From Bhargavaea changchunensis (GTDB lineage Bacteria; Bacillota; Bacilli; Bacillales_A; Planococcaceae), in contig NZ_JBHTCT010000033.1 of assembly GCF_042665595.1 (NCBI RefSeq), positions 1 through 64,000 of the forward strand: 64,000 nt of DNA. The letters are read 5' to 3'. The notes beneath the pieces are model-generated. The model saw only the letters and a list, made by a program, of their open reading frames with translations, was not told where the DNA came from and made no database searches. Shown here piece after piece: positions 16,835 through 25,813 of this stretch (its first letter is position 1; every line of letters begins with the position of its first letter). Both the position numbers and the translations under genes were made by a program.

Positions 16835-16862
16835 TTGCAACGGAGACCGCTGGCCGTATAAT
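16835..16862 (+). promoter_or_regulatory. Sigma-A promoter of speE-speB
   Basis: TTGCAA (16835-16840), a 16-bp spacer and consensus TATAAT (16857-16862). It leaves a leader of about 70 nt before speE. Confidence 0.65.
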
Positions 16863-16937
16863 GAAGCTTAGTTTCGTGGAGGCCGGGAATACAGGCAGTG
16901 CGGGACGTTTCCCTTTAATGAAGGAGGAATGCAGCCC

Positions 16938-17780
16938 ATGGCAGGGTTATGGTATACGGAAAAACAGACCGAAAACTTTGGAATCACAATGAAAATCAAG
17001 CAGACGCTTCACGTCGAACAGACGGATTTCCAGCTGCTGGAGATGGCGGAGACTGAGGAGTGGGGGAACATGCTGTTCCTCGACGGAATGGTCATGACCT
17101 CGGAGCGTGACGAATTCGTTTACCACGAAATGGTCGCCCATGTGCCGCTGTTCACCCATCCTGACCCGAAGAAAGTGCTGGTCGTAGGCGGCGGTGACGG
17201 CGGCGTGATCCGTGAGGTGCTGAAACATCCTCAGGTCGAACAGGCGGTCCTGGTCGACATCGATGGCAAAGTGATCGAGTATTCGAAAAAATACTTGCCT
17301 TCAATCGCGGGCAAGCTTGAGGACCCGCGGGTGGAGGTCCGTGTCGGTGACGGATTCATGCATATCGCAGAGTCCGAAAACGAATACGATGTCATCATGG
17401 TCGATTCGACAGAGCCCGTCGGCCCTGCGGTCAACCTGTTCACAAAAGGATTCTACGCCGGCATCTCTAAGGCGCTGAAAGAGGACGGCCTGTTTGTCGC
17501 TCAAAGCGACAATCCGTGGTTCAAGGCAGATCTGATCCGCCAGGTGCAGAAGGATGTCAGGGAGATTTTCCCGGTCACACGCATGTACACCGCCAACATC
17601 CCGACGTATCCAAGCGGACTCTGGTGCTTCACGCTAGGCTCGAAAAAGCATGACCCGCTTGAAGTGAAGGAAGAGCGGTTCCATGACATCGATACGAAGT
17701 ACTACACGAGCGAACTCCACAGGGCGGCTTTCGTGCTGCCGAAGTTTGTCCGTGACCTGGCGGAGGGAGAAGGCGAATGA
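16938..17780 (+). CDS. speE: Spermidine synthase (polyamine aminopropyltransferase)
   Basis: A 280-aa enzyme transferring aminopropyl from decarboxylated SAM to putrescine. It begins MAGLWYTEKQTENFGITMK and contains the SAM-binding VVGGGDGGVIREVLKH, then DSTEPVGPA, all typical of SpeE. ATG 16938 was selected: AAGGAGG (16921-16927) is 10 nt upstream, whereas the ATG at 16929 is too close. The stop codon overlaps the speB start (ATGA). Confidence 0.97.
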   Translation: MAGLWYTEKQTENFGITMKIKQTLHVEQTDFQLLEMAETEEWGNMLFLDGMVMTSERDEFVYHEMVAHVPLFTHPDPKKVLVVGGGDGGVIREVLKHPQVEQAVLVDIDGKVIEYSKKYLPSIAGKLEDPRVEVRVGDGFMHIAESENEYDVIMVDSTEPVGPAVNLFTKGFYAGISKALKEDGLFVAQSDNPWFKADLIRQVQKDVREIFPVTRMYTANIPTYPSGLWCFTLGSKKHDPLEVKEERFHDIDTKYYTSELHRAAFVLPKFVRDLAEGEGE

Positions 17781-18649
17781 AATTCGACGAAGCCTACTCC
17801 GGCAATGTGTTCATCAAAAGCGGGACCAGCTACAATGAGGCAGATGCGGTAATCTACGGCATGCCGATGGACTGGACGGTCAGCTGGCGTCCGGGATCCC
17901 GGTTCGGACCCGCGCGCATCCGTGAAGCTTCTGTCGGGCTTGAGGAATACAGCCCGTATCTGGATCGGGAACTGGATGACATCCGCTATTATGATGCGGG
18001 GGACATCCCGCTCCCGTTCGGCAACGCCGGAAAATCCCTGGAGCTGATCGCCGGATTTGTCCGTCAGCTAATGGCTGACGGCAAAGTGCCTGCGGGGATG
18101 GGCGGCGAGCACCTTGTGTCGCTTCCGGTCATGAAGGAAGTGGCTGCCGCGAATGAGGATCTCGCTGTGATCCACATCGACGCGCATACCGACCTCCGGA
18201 CCGAGTATGAGGGGGAGGAACATTCCCACTCGACGCCGATCCGCAAGATTGCTGATATTATCGGTCCTCACAATGTCTATTCGTTCGGCATCCGATCTGG
18301 GATGAAGGAAGAGTTCGAGTGGGCCCGTGAAAACGGCATGCACATCTCGAAATTCGATGTGCTCGAGCCCCTCAAGCAAGTGCTTCCGACGCTTGCCGGG
18401 CGGCCGGTCTACGTGACGATCGACATCGATGTCCTGGACCCCGCCCATGCGCCGGGCACGGGCACGGTCGACTGCGGCGGCATCACGTCCCGCGAGCTGC
18501 TCGCGTCGATCCATGAAATTGCACAATCCCGTGTCAGGGTCGCCGGCTTCGATCTTGTCGAGGTCGCCCCTGTCTACGACCCGTCCGAACAGACTGTCAA
18601 CACAGCCAGCAAGCTGTTCCGGGAGATGCTGCTCGGATTTGTAAAATAA
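17777..18649 (+). CDS. speB: Agmatinase
   Basis: A 290-aa ureohydrolase converting agmatine to putrescine and urea, directly feeding SpeE. Mn-binding motifs are present: GGEHLV, DAHTDLR and DIDVLDPAHAPGTG. The start overlaps the speE stop by 4 bp, indicating translational coupling. A terminator follows within 10 bp. Confidence 0.96.
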   Translation: MKFDEAYSGNVFIKSGTSYNEADAVIYGMPMDWTVSWRPGSRFGPARIREASVGLEEYSPYLDRELDDIRYYDAGDIPLPFGNAGKSLELIAGFVRQLMADGKVPAGMGGEHLVSLPVMKEVAAANEDLAVIHIDAHTDLRTEYEGEEHSHSTPIRKIADIIGPHNVYSFGIRSGMKEEFEWARENGMHISKFDVLEPLKQVLPTLAGRPVYVTIDIDVLDPAHAPGTGTVDCGGITSRELLASIHEIAQSRVRVAGFDLVEVAPVYDPSEQTVNTASKLFREMLLGFVK

Positions 18650-18652
18650 ACG

Positions 18653-18694
18653 AAAAGGTGATGGCAGGAAAACCTGCGCATCACCTTTTGTTTT
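18653..18694 (+). terminator. Intrinsic terminator of speEB
   Basis: A stem of AAAAGGTGAT with ATCACCTTTT, with an inner GCAGG/CCTGC stem, is followed by TTTTGTTTT. Confidence 0.85.
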
Positions 18695-18719
18695 GAGGGC
18701 ATAACGGGTGCACCTATCA

Positions 18720-18749
18720 TTGAAATCCCATTGACGGGCGGGATATAAT
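18720..18749 (+). promoter_or_regulatory. Sigma-A promoter of ywiB-argS
   Basis: TTGAAA (18720-18725), an 18-bp spacer and TATAAT (18744-18749). Transcription would start near 18756, which argues for the ywiB start at 18780. Confidence 0.6.
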
Positions 18750-18779
18750 AGGGGAATGACTATGAACGGGGGCATCCAG

Positions 18780-19214
18780 ATGAATATACCCGAGGAAGGA
18801 AGAGCGGTCAGTATCCGCCTTGTCACGACGGTCCGCCAACCGGGCGAGAAGCCGTTCCGGAACTTCATCCGGGCGGAGGGCCAACTGATCGAGAAAGCGG
18901 GAAAAACGTATCTGAGTTTTAAGGAAACAGCAGACGGACAGGAGATCCGCACGATGGTCCGCCTGGGTCACGAAGAAGGTCTCATCATGCGGAACGGCGA
19001 CGTCTCGATGCGGCTTCCCCTCGTCCCGGGCGAGCGGCGGGAGGGCCGCTACGGCAACGGGAGCATGGACCTTCCGCTGACGGTCAAAACCGATTCGGTC
19101 CGTTATGAACCGGGATCCCAAGGGCGGTTTGCGGCCGCTTATGATCTGTTGTCGGGCAGCGAGACTGTCGGCACCTATGATGTGGAATTTATTTATTCGG
19201 AGGGAAAAGCATGA
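18780..19214 (+). CDS. ywiB: YwiB-family beta-barrel protein (DUF1934)
   Basis: A 144-aa calycin-like beta-rich protein of the YwiB/DUF1934 family, function unknown. ATG 18780 was chosen because the promoter predicts a transcript starting near 18756, so the in-frame ATGs at 18756 and 18762 would lack a ribosome site; GGGGGC precedes 18780, and the length then equals B. subtilis YwiB. The alternative start 18762 cannot be excluded. Its stop codon overlaps the argS ATG. Confidence 0.78.
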   Translation: MNIPEEGRAVSIRLVTTVRQPGEKPFRNFIRAEGQLIEKAGKTYLSFKETADGQEIRTMVRLGHEEGLIMRNGDVSMRLPLVPGERREGRYGNGSMDLPLTVKTDSVRYEPGSQGRFAAAYDLLSGSETVGTYDVEFIYSEGKA

Positions 19215-20881
19215 GCACAGTGGAACAGATTAAACAGCAGCTAAAGGACGCGCTCGGCAGCGCGGTGGAAAAGGCGGGCTTCGCGGAAGGCGCAGACATG
19301 CCTGATGTGATGCTTGAGACGCCGAAAAACAAGGAAAACGGCGACTACGCCACCAATATCGCAATGCAGCTGACGAAACTAGCGAAAAAGCCGCCGCGTG
19401 CCATCGCGGAAGCAATCCTCTCCAATCTGGAGACCGACAACACACCGATCAAGTCCGTCGATATCGCAGGCCCGGGCTTCATCAACATCAGCGTGAAGAC
19501 CGACTATCTCGGAGAAGTCGTGAAAGATGTGCTGGAGAAGGGCGAGAACTTCGGCCGCAGCGATGCAGGCGGCGGTGAGAAAGTTCAGATCGAGTTCGTT
19601 TCGGCAAACCCGACCGGCGACTTGCACCTTGGCCACGGCCGGGGCGCATCGATCGGCGATGCGCTCTCCAACGTGCTCGATTTTGCAGGCTATGACGTTT
19701 CCCGCGAATACTACATCAATGATGCCGGCAACCAGATCAACAATCTGGCACTTTCCATCGAGGCCCGTTATTTCCAGGCGCTCGGCGAGGAACGCGAAAT
19801 GCCGGAGGACGGCTACCAGGGCAAGGATGTCATTGAGATCGCCAATGCGCTCGCGCAGGAACACGGCGACAAATTCGCCAAGATGCCGGAACAGGAACGC
19901 TTCGACTGGTTCCGCAAACATGGCCTCGGCATCGAGCTGGACAAGATCAAGCAGGACCTTGCCGACTTCCGTGTGAAGTTCGACAACTGGTTTTCCGAAT
20001 CGACGCTTTATGAGTCCGGGAAGATCGACAAAGCACTCGATAAACTTAAAGAAAACGGCCATGTCTACGAGCAGGACGGCGCCACCTGGTTCCGCTCAAC
20101 GACCTTCGGCGACGACAAGGACCGTGTCCTCATCAAGCAGGACGGCTCCTATACGTACCTGACGCCGGACATCGCCTACCACGAGGACAAGCTCCAGCGC
20201 GGCTTCGACAAGCTGATCAACATCTGGGGTGCCGACCACCATGGCTACATCCCGCGCATGAAGGCGGCAATCGAAGCACTCGGCTACGACAATGATACGC
20301 TCGAAGTGATTGTGTCCCAGATGGTCCAGCTGTACAAAGATGGAGAGAAGTTCAAGATGAGCAAGCGGACAGGCAAGGCGGTCACGCTGCGCGAGCTGGT
20401 GGAAATGGTCGGCCTGGACGCGGTCCGCTACTTCTTCATCATGCGCTCCGGCGATTCCCAGATGGACTTTGACCTGGACCTCGCAGTGTCCCAGTCCAAT
20501 GAAAACCCGGTCTACTACGCACAGTACGCACATGCACGCATCTGCTCGATTCTGCGCCAGGCGGACGACGCCGGACTGTTCCGTTCCGAAGAGAATGTCG
20601 GACTGCTCCAGGACAGTGAGAAGGCGATTGATCTCATGAAGAAGATCGGCGACTTCCCTCAGGTTGTCGCGGATGCTGCGAAGCTCCGCGCACCGCACCG
20701 GATCGCAACCTATATTCAGGAACTTGCATCGGCATTCCATACGTTCTACTCGACAGACAAAGTTGTCGACCCGGACAACAAGGAACTGTCGGAGGCACGC
20801 CTTGCGCTTGTCACGGCAACCCGTACGACCGTTGCCAACGCACTGCGCCTGATCGGCGTTGCCGCACCGGAACGGATGTAA
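19211..20881 (+). CDS. argS: Arginyl-tRNA synthetase
   Basis: A 556-aa class I aminoacyl-tRNA synthetase charging tRNA-Arg. HLGHGRG (HIGH motif, about residue 139) and KMSKR (about 380) are both intact, with the ArgRS N-terminal additional domain (GFINISVK) and C-terminal DALR anticodon domain (VYYAQYAHARICSILRQ). It overlaps ywiB by 4 bp (ATGA). Pairing with ywiB is conserved in Bacillales. Confidence 0.97.
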   Translation: MSTVEQIKQQLKDALGSAVEKAGFAEGADMPDVMLETPKNKENGDYATNIAMQLTKLAKKPPRAIAEAILSNLETDNTPIKSVDIAGPGFINISVKTDYLGEVVKDVLEKGENFGRSDAGGGEKVQIEFVSANPTGDLHLGHGRGASIGDALSNVLDFAGYDVSREYYINDAGNQINNLALSIEARYFQALGEEREMPEDGYQGKDVIEIANALAQEHGDKFAKMPEQERFDWFRKHGLGIELDKIKQDLADFRVKFDNWFSESTLYESGKIDKALDKLKENGHVYEQDGATWFRSTTFGDDKDRVLIKQDGSYTYLTPDIAYHEDKLQRGFDKLINIWGADHHGYIPRMKAAIEALGYDNDTLEVIVSQMVQLYKDGEKFKMSKRTGKAVTLRELVEMVGLDAVRYFFIMRSGDSQMDFDLDLAVSQSNENPVYYAQYAHARICSILRQADDAGLFRSEENVGLLQDSEKAIDLMKKIGDFPQVVADAAKLRAPHRIATYIQELASAFHTFYSTDKVVDPDNKELSEARLALVTATRTTVANALRLIGVAAPERM

Positions 20882-20891
20882 AATCATTATG

Positions 20892-20929
20892 ACCGGCCCC
20901 TCTCAGCTTCGGCTCACGGGGCCGGTTTT
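20892..20929 (+). terminator. Intrinsic terminator of argS
   Basis: A 9-bp GC stem (20892-20900 with 20918-20926) followed by TTTT. The 496-bp gap after argS holds this terminator, a 21-bp repeat array and the cobalamin riboswitch with its terminator. Confidence 0.85.
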
Positions 20930-20951
20930 CAGGTTGCGGCGGAAAACTGAT

Positions 20952-21014
20952 GAGACATTGCTATATTTCATTGAGACGTTGCCATATCCAGGTGAGACGT
21001 TGCTATACCCCGAC
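20952..21014. repeat. 21-bp tandem repeat array (3 units)
   Basis: Units start at 20952, 20973 and 20994, exactly 21 bp apart, each beginning GAGACRTTGCYATA. The reverse complement core (TATAGCAACGTCTC) is close to the TATGTCAACGTCTC core of the array at 14539, so the two are the same family in opposite orientation. It lies just after the argS terminator. Confidence 0.85.
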
Positions 21015-21097
21015 AGTCCCGTCTTTCCCGAAGGCTCTCGACAAATCTCGCGCCATCTGATTAAATTGAATAGGAACTGAATATCCGGCATGAGTTA

Positions 21098-21218
21098 GCG
21101 CCGGATAACGCTGAGGTGCCCCGAATGGGGGTAAAAGGGAAGCCGGTGAGAATCCGGCACGGTCCCGCCACTGTGAGCGGCTTGAAAGCCGCAAGTCAGG
21201 AAACCTGCCTCAGCGGAA
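21098..21218 (+). promoter_or_regulatory. Cobalamin (AdoCbl) riboswitch aptamer
   Basis: The conserved core is clear: GGTGCC near 21115, AAAAGGGAAGCCGGTGAGAA, the B12-box-type CACGGTCCCGCCACTGTGA (about 21159-21176) and AAGTCAGGAAACCTGCCT (about 21193-21210). The closing helix CGCTGAGG (21109-21116) pairs with CCTCAGCG (21208-21215). Binding of a cobalamin would repress the downstream salvage operon. Confidence 0.95.
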
Positions 21219-21319
21219 ACACCCGAATGCGCCTGCGAGGACAGGCCGGTGTGGAACGGCGCCTGCATATGCCAGGCAGCGGTCGTTTTTTCCGCATGGC
21301 CGTCCTGCCGGTATTTCTG

Positions 21320-21344
21320 CCCCCGCATTGCGCGGGGGTTTTTT
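21320..21344 (+). terminator. Riboswitch expression-platform terminator
   Basis: A 7-bp stem CCCCCGC (21320-21326) with GCGGGGG (21332-21338), followed by TTTTTTC. It sits between the aptamer and btuF, so regulation is probably by transcription termination. Confidence 0.85.
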
Positions 21345-21378
21345 CTGTTCCGTACATAAAGATTAGGGGGAATCGGAT

Positions 21379-22386
21379 TTGGACAAGAAATGGTTAAAAT
21401 GGCTTGCTGCACCCGCTGCTGCCCTAATGCTTGCCGCGTGCGGCAACGGAGAGGAATCGGCAGACAAGCCCGCGAAAGAACAGGAGGAAACACCGTCCCA
21501 GGAATCTTCCGAACAGGCGGAATTCCCGGTTACGATGACCGATGCGGCCGGCAATGAGATTACAATTGAGGAAGAACCGGATGCGATCGTCTCGATGATT
21601 CCGAGCAATACGGAAATCCTGTTTGCGGTTGGTGCGGGAGATGCGGTAGTCGGTGTCAGTGACTTTGACGACTATCCGGAAGAAGCCCAGGAAGTCGAAA
21701 AGATCGGCGGCCAGGAATTTAACGTCGAAAAAATCATTGGCATGCAGCCGGACGTCGTGTTTGCACATGAATCTGCACTCGGCGTCGGAGAAGAAGGACT
21801 TCAGCAGCTGCGCGATGCAGGACTTACTGTATTTGTCGTAAAGAACGCTATGGATTTTGATGAAACTTATGGAACGATTGAACAGATCGGCAAGCTGACC
21901 GGCCATTCTGCCGAAGCCGAAGAGATCGTCAGCGGTATGCAGTCCAAAGTGGAAGAGATCAAGGAAAAAGCAGCGGAAGTCACAGACAAGAAGAAAGTGT
22001 TTGTCGAAACATCTCCGGCACCTGAAATTTATACACCGGGATCCGGTACATTCATGCAGCAGTTCCTCGACATCATCAATGCGGAAAATGTCGCAGGTGA
22101 CCAGGAAGGCTGGGTCATGATGGATCCGGAAGAGATCGTCAGCCGAAACCCGGATGTGCTCCTGGTCATGTATGACTACATCGATACGGCAGTGGAAGAT
22201 GTGTATGCACGTGTTGGGTTTGACACCGTAACCGCCATTAAGGATAAGGCCGTGATCCAGCTTGATGAAAACATCACAAGCCGCACGGGTCCGCGTCTCG
22301 CCGATGGCCTGGAGACAGTGGCTAAAGCCGTTTATCCGGAAATCTTCGGGGAAGCAGAAGAGAATGAAGAAGATCAGGCAGCGTAA
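21379..22386 (+). CDS. btuF: Corrinoid ABC transporter substrate-binding lipoprotein BtuF
   Basis: A 335-aa periplasmic-binding-type lipoprotein. A signal peptide ends in the lipobox LAAC (Cys21), followed by an acidic linker and a type III substrate-binding fold (IVSMIPSNTEILFAVGAGDAVVGVSDFDDYP). The riboswitch in front and the cob genes behind make corrinoid the likely ligand, equivalent to B. subtilis YvrC. It starts with TTG at 21379 after AGGGGGAATC. The 3' end overlaps btuC by 23 bp. Confidence 0.88.
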   Translation: MDKKWLKWLAAPAAALMLAACGNGEESADKPAKEQEETPSQESSEQAEFPVTMTDAAGNEITIEEEPDAIVSMIPSNTEILFAVGAGDAVVGVSDFDDYPEEAQEVEKIGGQEFNVEKIIGMQPDVVFAHESALGVGEEGLQQLRDAGLTVFVVKNAMDFDETYGTIEQIGKLTGHSAEAEEIVSGMQSKVEEIKEKAAEVTDKKKVFVETSPAPEIYTPGSGTFMQQFLDIINAENVAGDQEGWVMMDPEEIVSRNPDVLLVMYDYIDTAVEDVYARVGFDTVTAIKDKAVIQLDENITSRTGPRLADGLETVAKAVYPEIFGEAEENEEDQAA

Positions 22387-23386
22387 GACGAAACAGCCGG
22401 CCGCTGCATACATGGTATCGGCCGCCATGCTCCTGCTGGCACTCTGGCTGGGTGTTTCCGTCGGATCGGTGAAGATTCCGTTCCAAGTGCTCGTGAACCC
22501 GGAAGCAGATGAAGTTGCCGCCAACATCCTCTGGAACATCCGAATGCCGAGGGTTGTGCTTGCAGGGCTCGTCGGAGGGTCGCTTGCCTTGGCGGGCGCA
22601 GCGTTTCAGGGTCTCCTGAAAAACCCGCTCGCCGATCCTTATACCCTCGGAGTGTCGTCCGGTGCCTCAGTTGGCGCCGTGGCGACACTCTTTTTCGGTA
22701 TCGGACTGTTCGGCGCCTATACCCTTTCGATCTTCAGCATGGCGGGCGCAATGGCGGTGCTTCTTCTGGTGATCGGCTTTGCGCGGGCGGTCGACCGGTC
22801 ACTTAAGATGGAAACGATCATCCTGACGGGAGTCATTTTCGGGTCGTTTCTCGGCTCGGTGCTGTCGCTCATGATTGCCCTCACCGGGGAGGAGCTCAGG
22901 CAGATCATCAGCTGGCTGCTCGGCAGTGTATCGATGAGAGGCTGGAAGTATGTGTGGATGATCCTCCCGTTCCTTCTGATTGGCGGCCTGTTGCTCTGGC
23001 TCTGCCGTCGGGAGCTGAATGCGATGCTGTTCGGGGAGGAGCGGGCCCACCATCTCGGTGTGGACGTAAGGAAGCGCAAATGGATGATCCTCGGCGGCGG
23101 CTCAATCCTTACCGGCTCCGCTGTTGCCGTATCGGGGACAATCGGATTTGTCGGGCTTGTCGTCCCCCATATGACACGAATCTTATGGGGAAGCGACCAC
23201 CGGCATCTGCTGCCGCTTTCATTCATCAATGGCGCTTCGCTTCTCGTGCTGTGCGATCTTGTGGCACGCACCATCATTTCGCCAACAGAATTGCCGGTCG
23301 GAGTGATCACATCATTTATCGGGGCACCGGTTTTTGCATTCATCTTCTACAGACAGCGGAGAAAGGGGGCAGCCCGGCATGCTTAG
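22364..23386 (+). CDS. btuC: Corrinoid ABC transporter permease BtuC
   Basis: A 340-aa FecCD-family permease with about ten TM helices; landmarks are the NPLADPYTLGVSSGAS loop and GFVGLVVPHMTR near the coupling helix. It forms the membrane channel with BtuF and the BtuD domain downstream. The start was set at ATG 22364 (MKKIRQRK), within the end of btuF, since the longer open frame is out of keeping with the family. It overlaps the next gene by 8 bp. Confidence 0.88.
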   Translation: MKKIRQRKTKQPAAAYMVSAAMLLLALWLGVSVGSVKIPFQVLVNPEADEVAANILWNIRMPRVVLAGLVGGSLALAGAAFQGLLKNPLADPYTLGVSSGASVGAVATLFFGIGLFGAYTLSIFSMAGAMAVLLLVIGFARAVDRSLKMETIILTGVIFGSFLGSVLSLMIALTGEELRQIISWLLGSVSMRGWKYVWMILPFLLIGGLLLWLCRRELNAMLFGEERAHHLGVDVRKRKWMILGGGSILTGSAVAVSGTIGFVGLVVPHMTRILWGSDHRHLLPLSFINGASLLVLCDLVARTIISPTELPVGVITSFIGAPVFAFIFYRQRRKGAARHA

Positions 23387-24857
23387 GGTAAAGGAGTTAA
23401 CAGGCGGATACGGCGCCACGCCGGTTGTCCGGTCAGTTTCGTTTGAGGTGGAAGCCGGTACCATGCTCGGGATACTCGGACCGAACGGGAGCGGCAAGTC
23501 GACGCTCCTGAAAATGCTGAGCGGGCTTCTTCCGGCAGATTCCGGGAAGGTCGAAATCGGCGGCAGGTCCATTGCCGAGTATTCACGCAAGGCATTTGCC
23601 CGGCAAGTAGCCGTACTCCCGCAGCTCCAGGCGGATACCTTTTCGCAGACTGCATATCAGACGGTTGCGCTCGGCCGTTATCCTCACCAGACCGGCCTGT
23701 TTGCCGGATGGTCCGATGCGGATGAGCGTGCGGTTCAGAAAGCCATGGACCGGATGGGGGTCACAAAGTACCGGGATACAGAGATTGAATTCATGTCCGG
23801 AGGCGAGCGCCAGCGGGTGTTCGTCGCCCAAGCGCTGGCACAGGAAGCGCCTGTGCTGCTCCTGGATGAGCCGACCAACCATCTGGATATCGCACATCAG
23901 CAGCAATTACTGGATACTGTGCGGCGCCAGGCGACTGAAAACGGTTTGACCGTCGTCTCTGTTTTTCACGATGTCAATCTGGCCTCGCTCTACTGTGACC
24001 GCCTGCTTCTGATGGACAGAGGAGAAGTGGCTGCGATCGGAACGCCGGATGAAGTGGTGGACGAACGGAAGATGGAGAGGGTATATGCGGCGCGGGTCAG
24101 GGCGGGGATGCATCCGGAAGTTCCCAAGCCGCAGATCACGCTTCTTCCCGCCAAGGAACCGGAAGACAGGCAGGAAATCATCCGGAAAGCCAATTTTTCG
24201 GTGTCCCGGGAGTATGTCCACCTCAACAGCAGAATCCCTCTGATGGCAGTATCTTCTGCAGTGTTCGGGGCAGGTGCCGGCTGGTACCGCCACTTTGTCA
24301 ACCGGAAAGTCGATGCCGACTATTCCACGGATGACGCCGGAACGGAGATGAGGGACTGGCTGGATGAAAGCGGGTTTCCTCTCACCCAGACGGTGGCGAT
24401 GATGACTGCGGCGATGACTGAAGATGCTGTCATCGGTGAATACGGGCCACCGGATGCCCCCATTTTCATTTGTGTCACGGCAGGAGTCGGCAATGCAGTG
24501 GATGCCTCACTCGGAACTGATCGTGATGCATATGCAGGAACCATCAATACTTGGGTCATCGTGAACGGGCATCTTCCGGAAGAAGCCCTTATACAGGGAA
24601 TGATCACTGCAACCGAAGCAAAGGCAAAAGCGATGCAGACTGAGCATGTGCTTGACCCGCTGACCGGGACCGTGGCGACCGGTACTTCGACCGACAGCCT
24701 GCTCATTGCGGCCACCCAGAGGGGGATCCGCTATCCGTATGCCGGGACCGTTACCGAACTGGGGAAGGCAATCGGCCGGGGGGTATTTGAGTGCACCGCC
24801 GAAGCCATCCGCCGGTACCGGAAGCGGAAGGCGAACTTGGAAAGGGAAAGCCGATGA
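23379..24857 (+). CDS. Fusion of corrinoid ABC ATPase (BtuD) and adenosylcobinamide amidohydrolase (CbiZ)
   Basis: A 492-aa two-domain protein. Residues 1-260 are an ABC ATPase with Walker A GPNGSGKST (34-42), signature SGGER (140-144) and Walker B VLLLDEP (159-165). Residues about 275-485 are a CbiZ domain (MAVSSAVFGAGAGWYRHFVN, VTAGVGNAVDASLGTD, GTATDSLL-type GTSTDSLL). CbiZ removes the aminopropanol side chain from cobinamide-type corrinoids to give cobyric acid. The same fusion occurs in B. subtilis YvrA. It ties uptake to remodelling. It overlaps cbiB by 4 bp. Confidence 0.88.
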   Translation: MLRVKELTGGYGATPVVRSVSFEVEAGTMLGILGPNGSGKSTLLKMLSGLLPADSGKVEIGGRSIAEYSRKAFARQVAVLPQLQADTFSQTAYQTVALGRYPHQTGLFAGWSDADERAVQKAMDRMGVTKYRDTEIEFMSGGERQRVFVAQALAQEAPVLLLDEPTNHLDIAHQQQLLDTVRRQATENGLTVVSVFHDVNLASLYCDRLLLMDRGEVAAIGTPDEVVDERKMERVYAARVRAGMHPEVPKPQITLLPAKEPEDRQEIIRKANFSVSREYVHLNSRIPLMAVSSAVFGAGAGWYRHFVNRKVDADYSTDDAGTEMRDWLDESGFPLTQTVAMMTAAMTEDAVIGEYGPPDAPIFICVTAGVGNAVDASLGTDRDAYAGTINTWVIVNGHLPEEALIQGMITATEAKAKAMQTEHVLDPLTGTVATGTSTDSLLIAATQRGIRYPYAGTVTELGKAIGRGVFECTAEAIRRYRKRKANLERESR

Positions 24858-25813
24858 TCCTGAATCATCTGATCGCCTGTGTGACCGGGTTCCTGATTGA
24901 CAGGTTGATTGGGGATCCGCCCGGATGGCCGCATCCCGTCCGATGGATCGGCCGGCTGATCACATTTCTGGATAACCGGCTGAATTCAGGAAGGAACCGC
25001 CGTACAAAAGGGCTGATGGCACTCCTGATCACTGCGGGACTGTCCGCGCTTACAGCGGGGGTCCTCGTCTGGCTGTTCTATAGCGTCCACCGCACGGCAG
25101 GCATCGCGGCAGAGTCTCTGCTGATTGCGGCGGGTCTTGCCCGGAAAAGTCTGGCGCAGGCTGCGATGGAGGTGTATCGGCCGCTCGTGGAAGGAAATCT
25201 CCCTGAAGCACGGGAAAAACTCGGCTGGATCGTCGGACGGGATACGGAGTCACTGCCTGAGTCCGAAGTTGTGCGCGGGGTCGTGGAGACTGTATCGGAA
25301 AATACATCCGATGGTGTGACAGCACCGCTTTTCTGGGCCTTTCTCTTCGGGGCGCCGGGCCTTTGGATCTACAAGGCGGTTAATACGCTTGATTCGATGG
25401 TGGGTTACCGGAATGAACGATACGGATCGTTCGGTTATTTCTCGGCCAAGGCCGATGATGTGCTGAATCTGATCCCAGCCAGGCTGACGGGGCTGCTCAT
25501 CTTGCTCGTCGCCCCGAATCGGAGCGGGCTGCCGCTCCGGGAACGGCTGGACGGATGGCGGCGTGATGCCGGAAAGCATCCGAGTCCGAACAGCGGCTGG
25601 CTTGAGGCAGCTACCGCCTGGCAGCTCGGCGCAGAACTTGGCGGGCTCAACACCTATCAGGGGGTGCCGTCCGATCGCGCGAGGATGGGCCGTCCGGACC
25701 GTCCGCTTGAGACAGCGGATATTGCTGAGTCAGTGAACGCGATGCACTCCGCATCGTGGGCGTTTGTCATCCTATGGTTATTGATCGGAGGAATTGCTGT
25801 TGCAGTTGCCTGA
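24854..25813 (+). CDS. cbiB: Adenosylcobinamide-phosphate synthase CbiB
   Basis: A 319-aa membrane protein with the CbiB landmarks DRLIGDPPGWPHPVRWIG at the N-terminus, GRDTESL, VSENTSDGVTAPLFWA and NTLDSMVGYRNERY. It joins cobyric acid to aminopropanol phosphate. The start at ATG 24854 overlaps the preceding stop (ATGA). It would act on the cobyric acid released by CbiZ. Confidence 0.93.
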   Translation: MILNHLIACVTGFLIDRLIGDPPGWPHPVRWIGRLITFLDNRLNSGRNRRTKGLMALLITAGLSALTAGVLVWLFYSVHRTAGIAAESLLIAAGLARKSLAQAAMEVYRPLVEGNLPEAREKLGWIVGRDTESLPESEVVRGVVETVSENTSDGVTAPLFWAFLFGAPGLWIYKAVNTLDSMVGYRNERYGSFGYFSAKADDVLNLIPARLTGLLILLVAPNRSGLPLRERLDGWRRDAGKHPSPNSGWLEAATAWQLGAELGGLNTYQGVPSDRARMGRPDRPLETADIAESVNAMHSASWAFVILWLLIGGIAVAVA

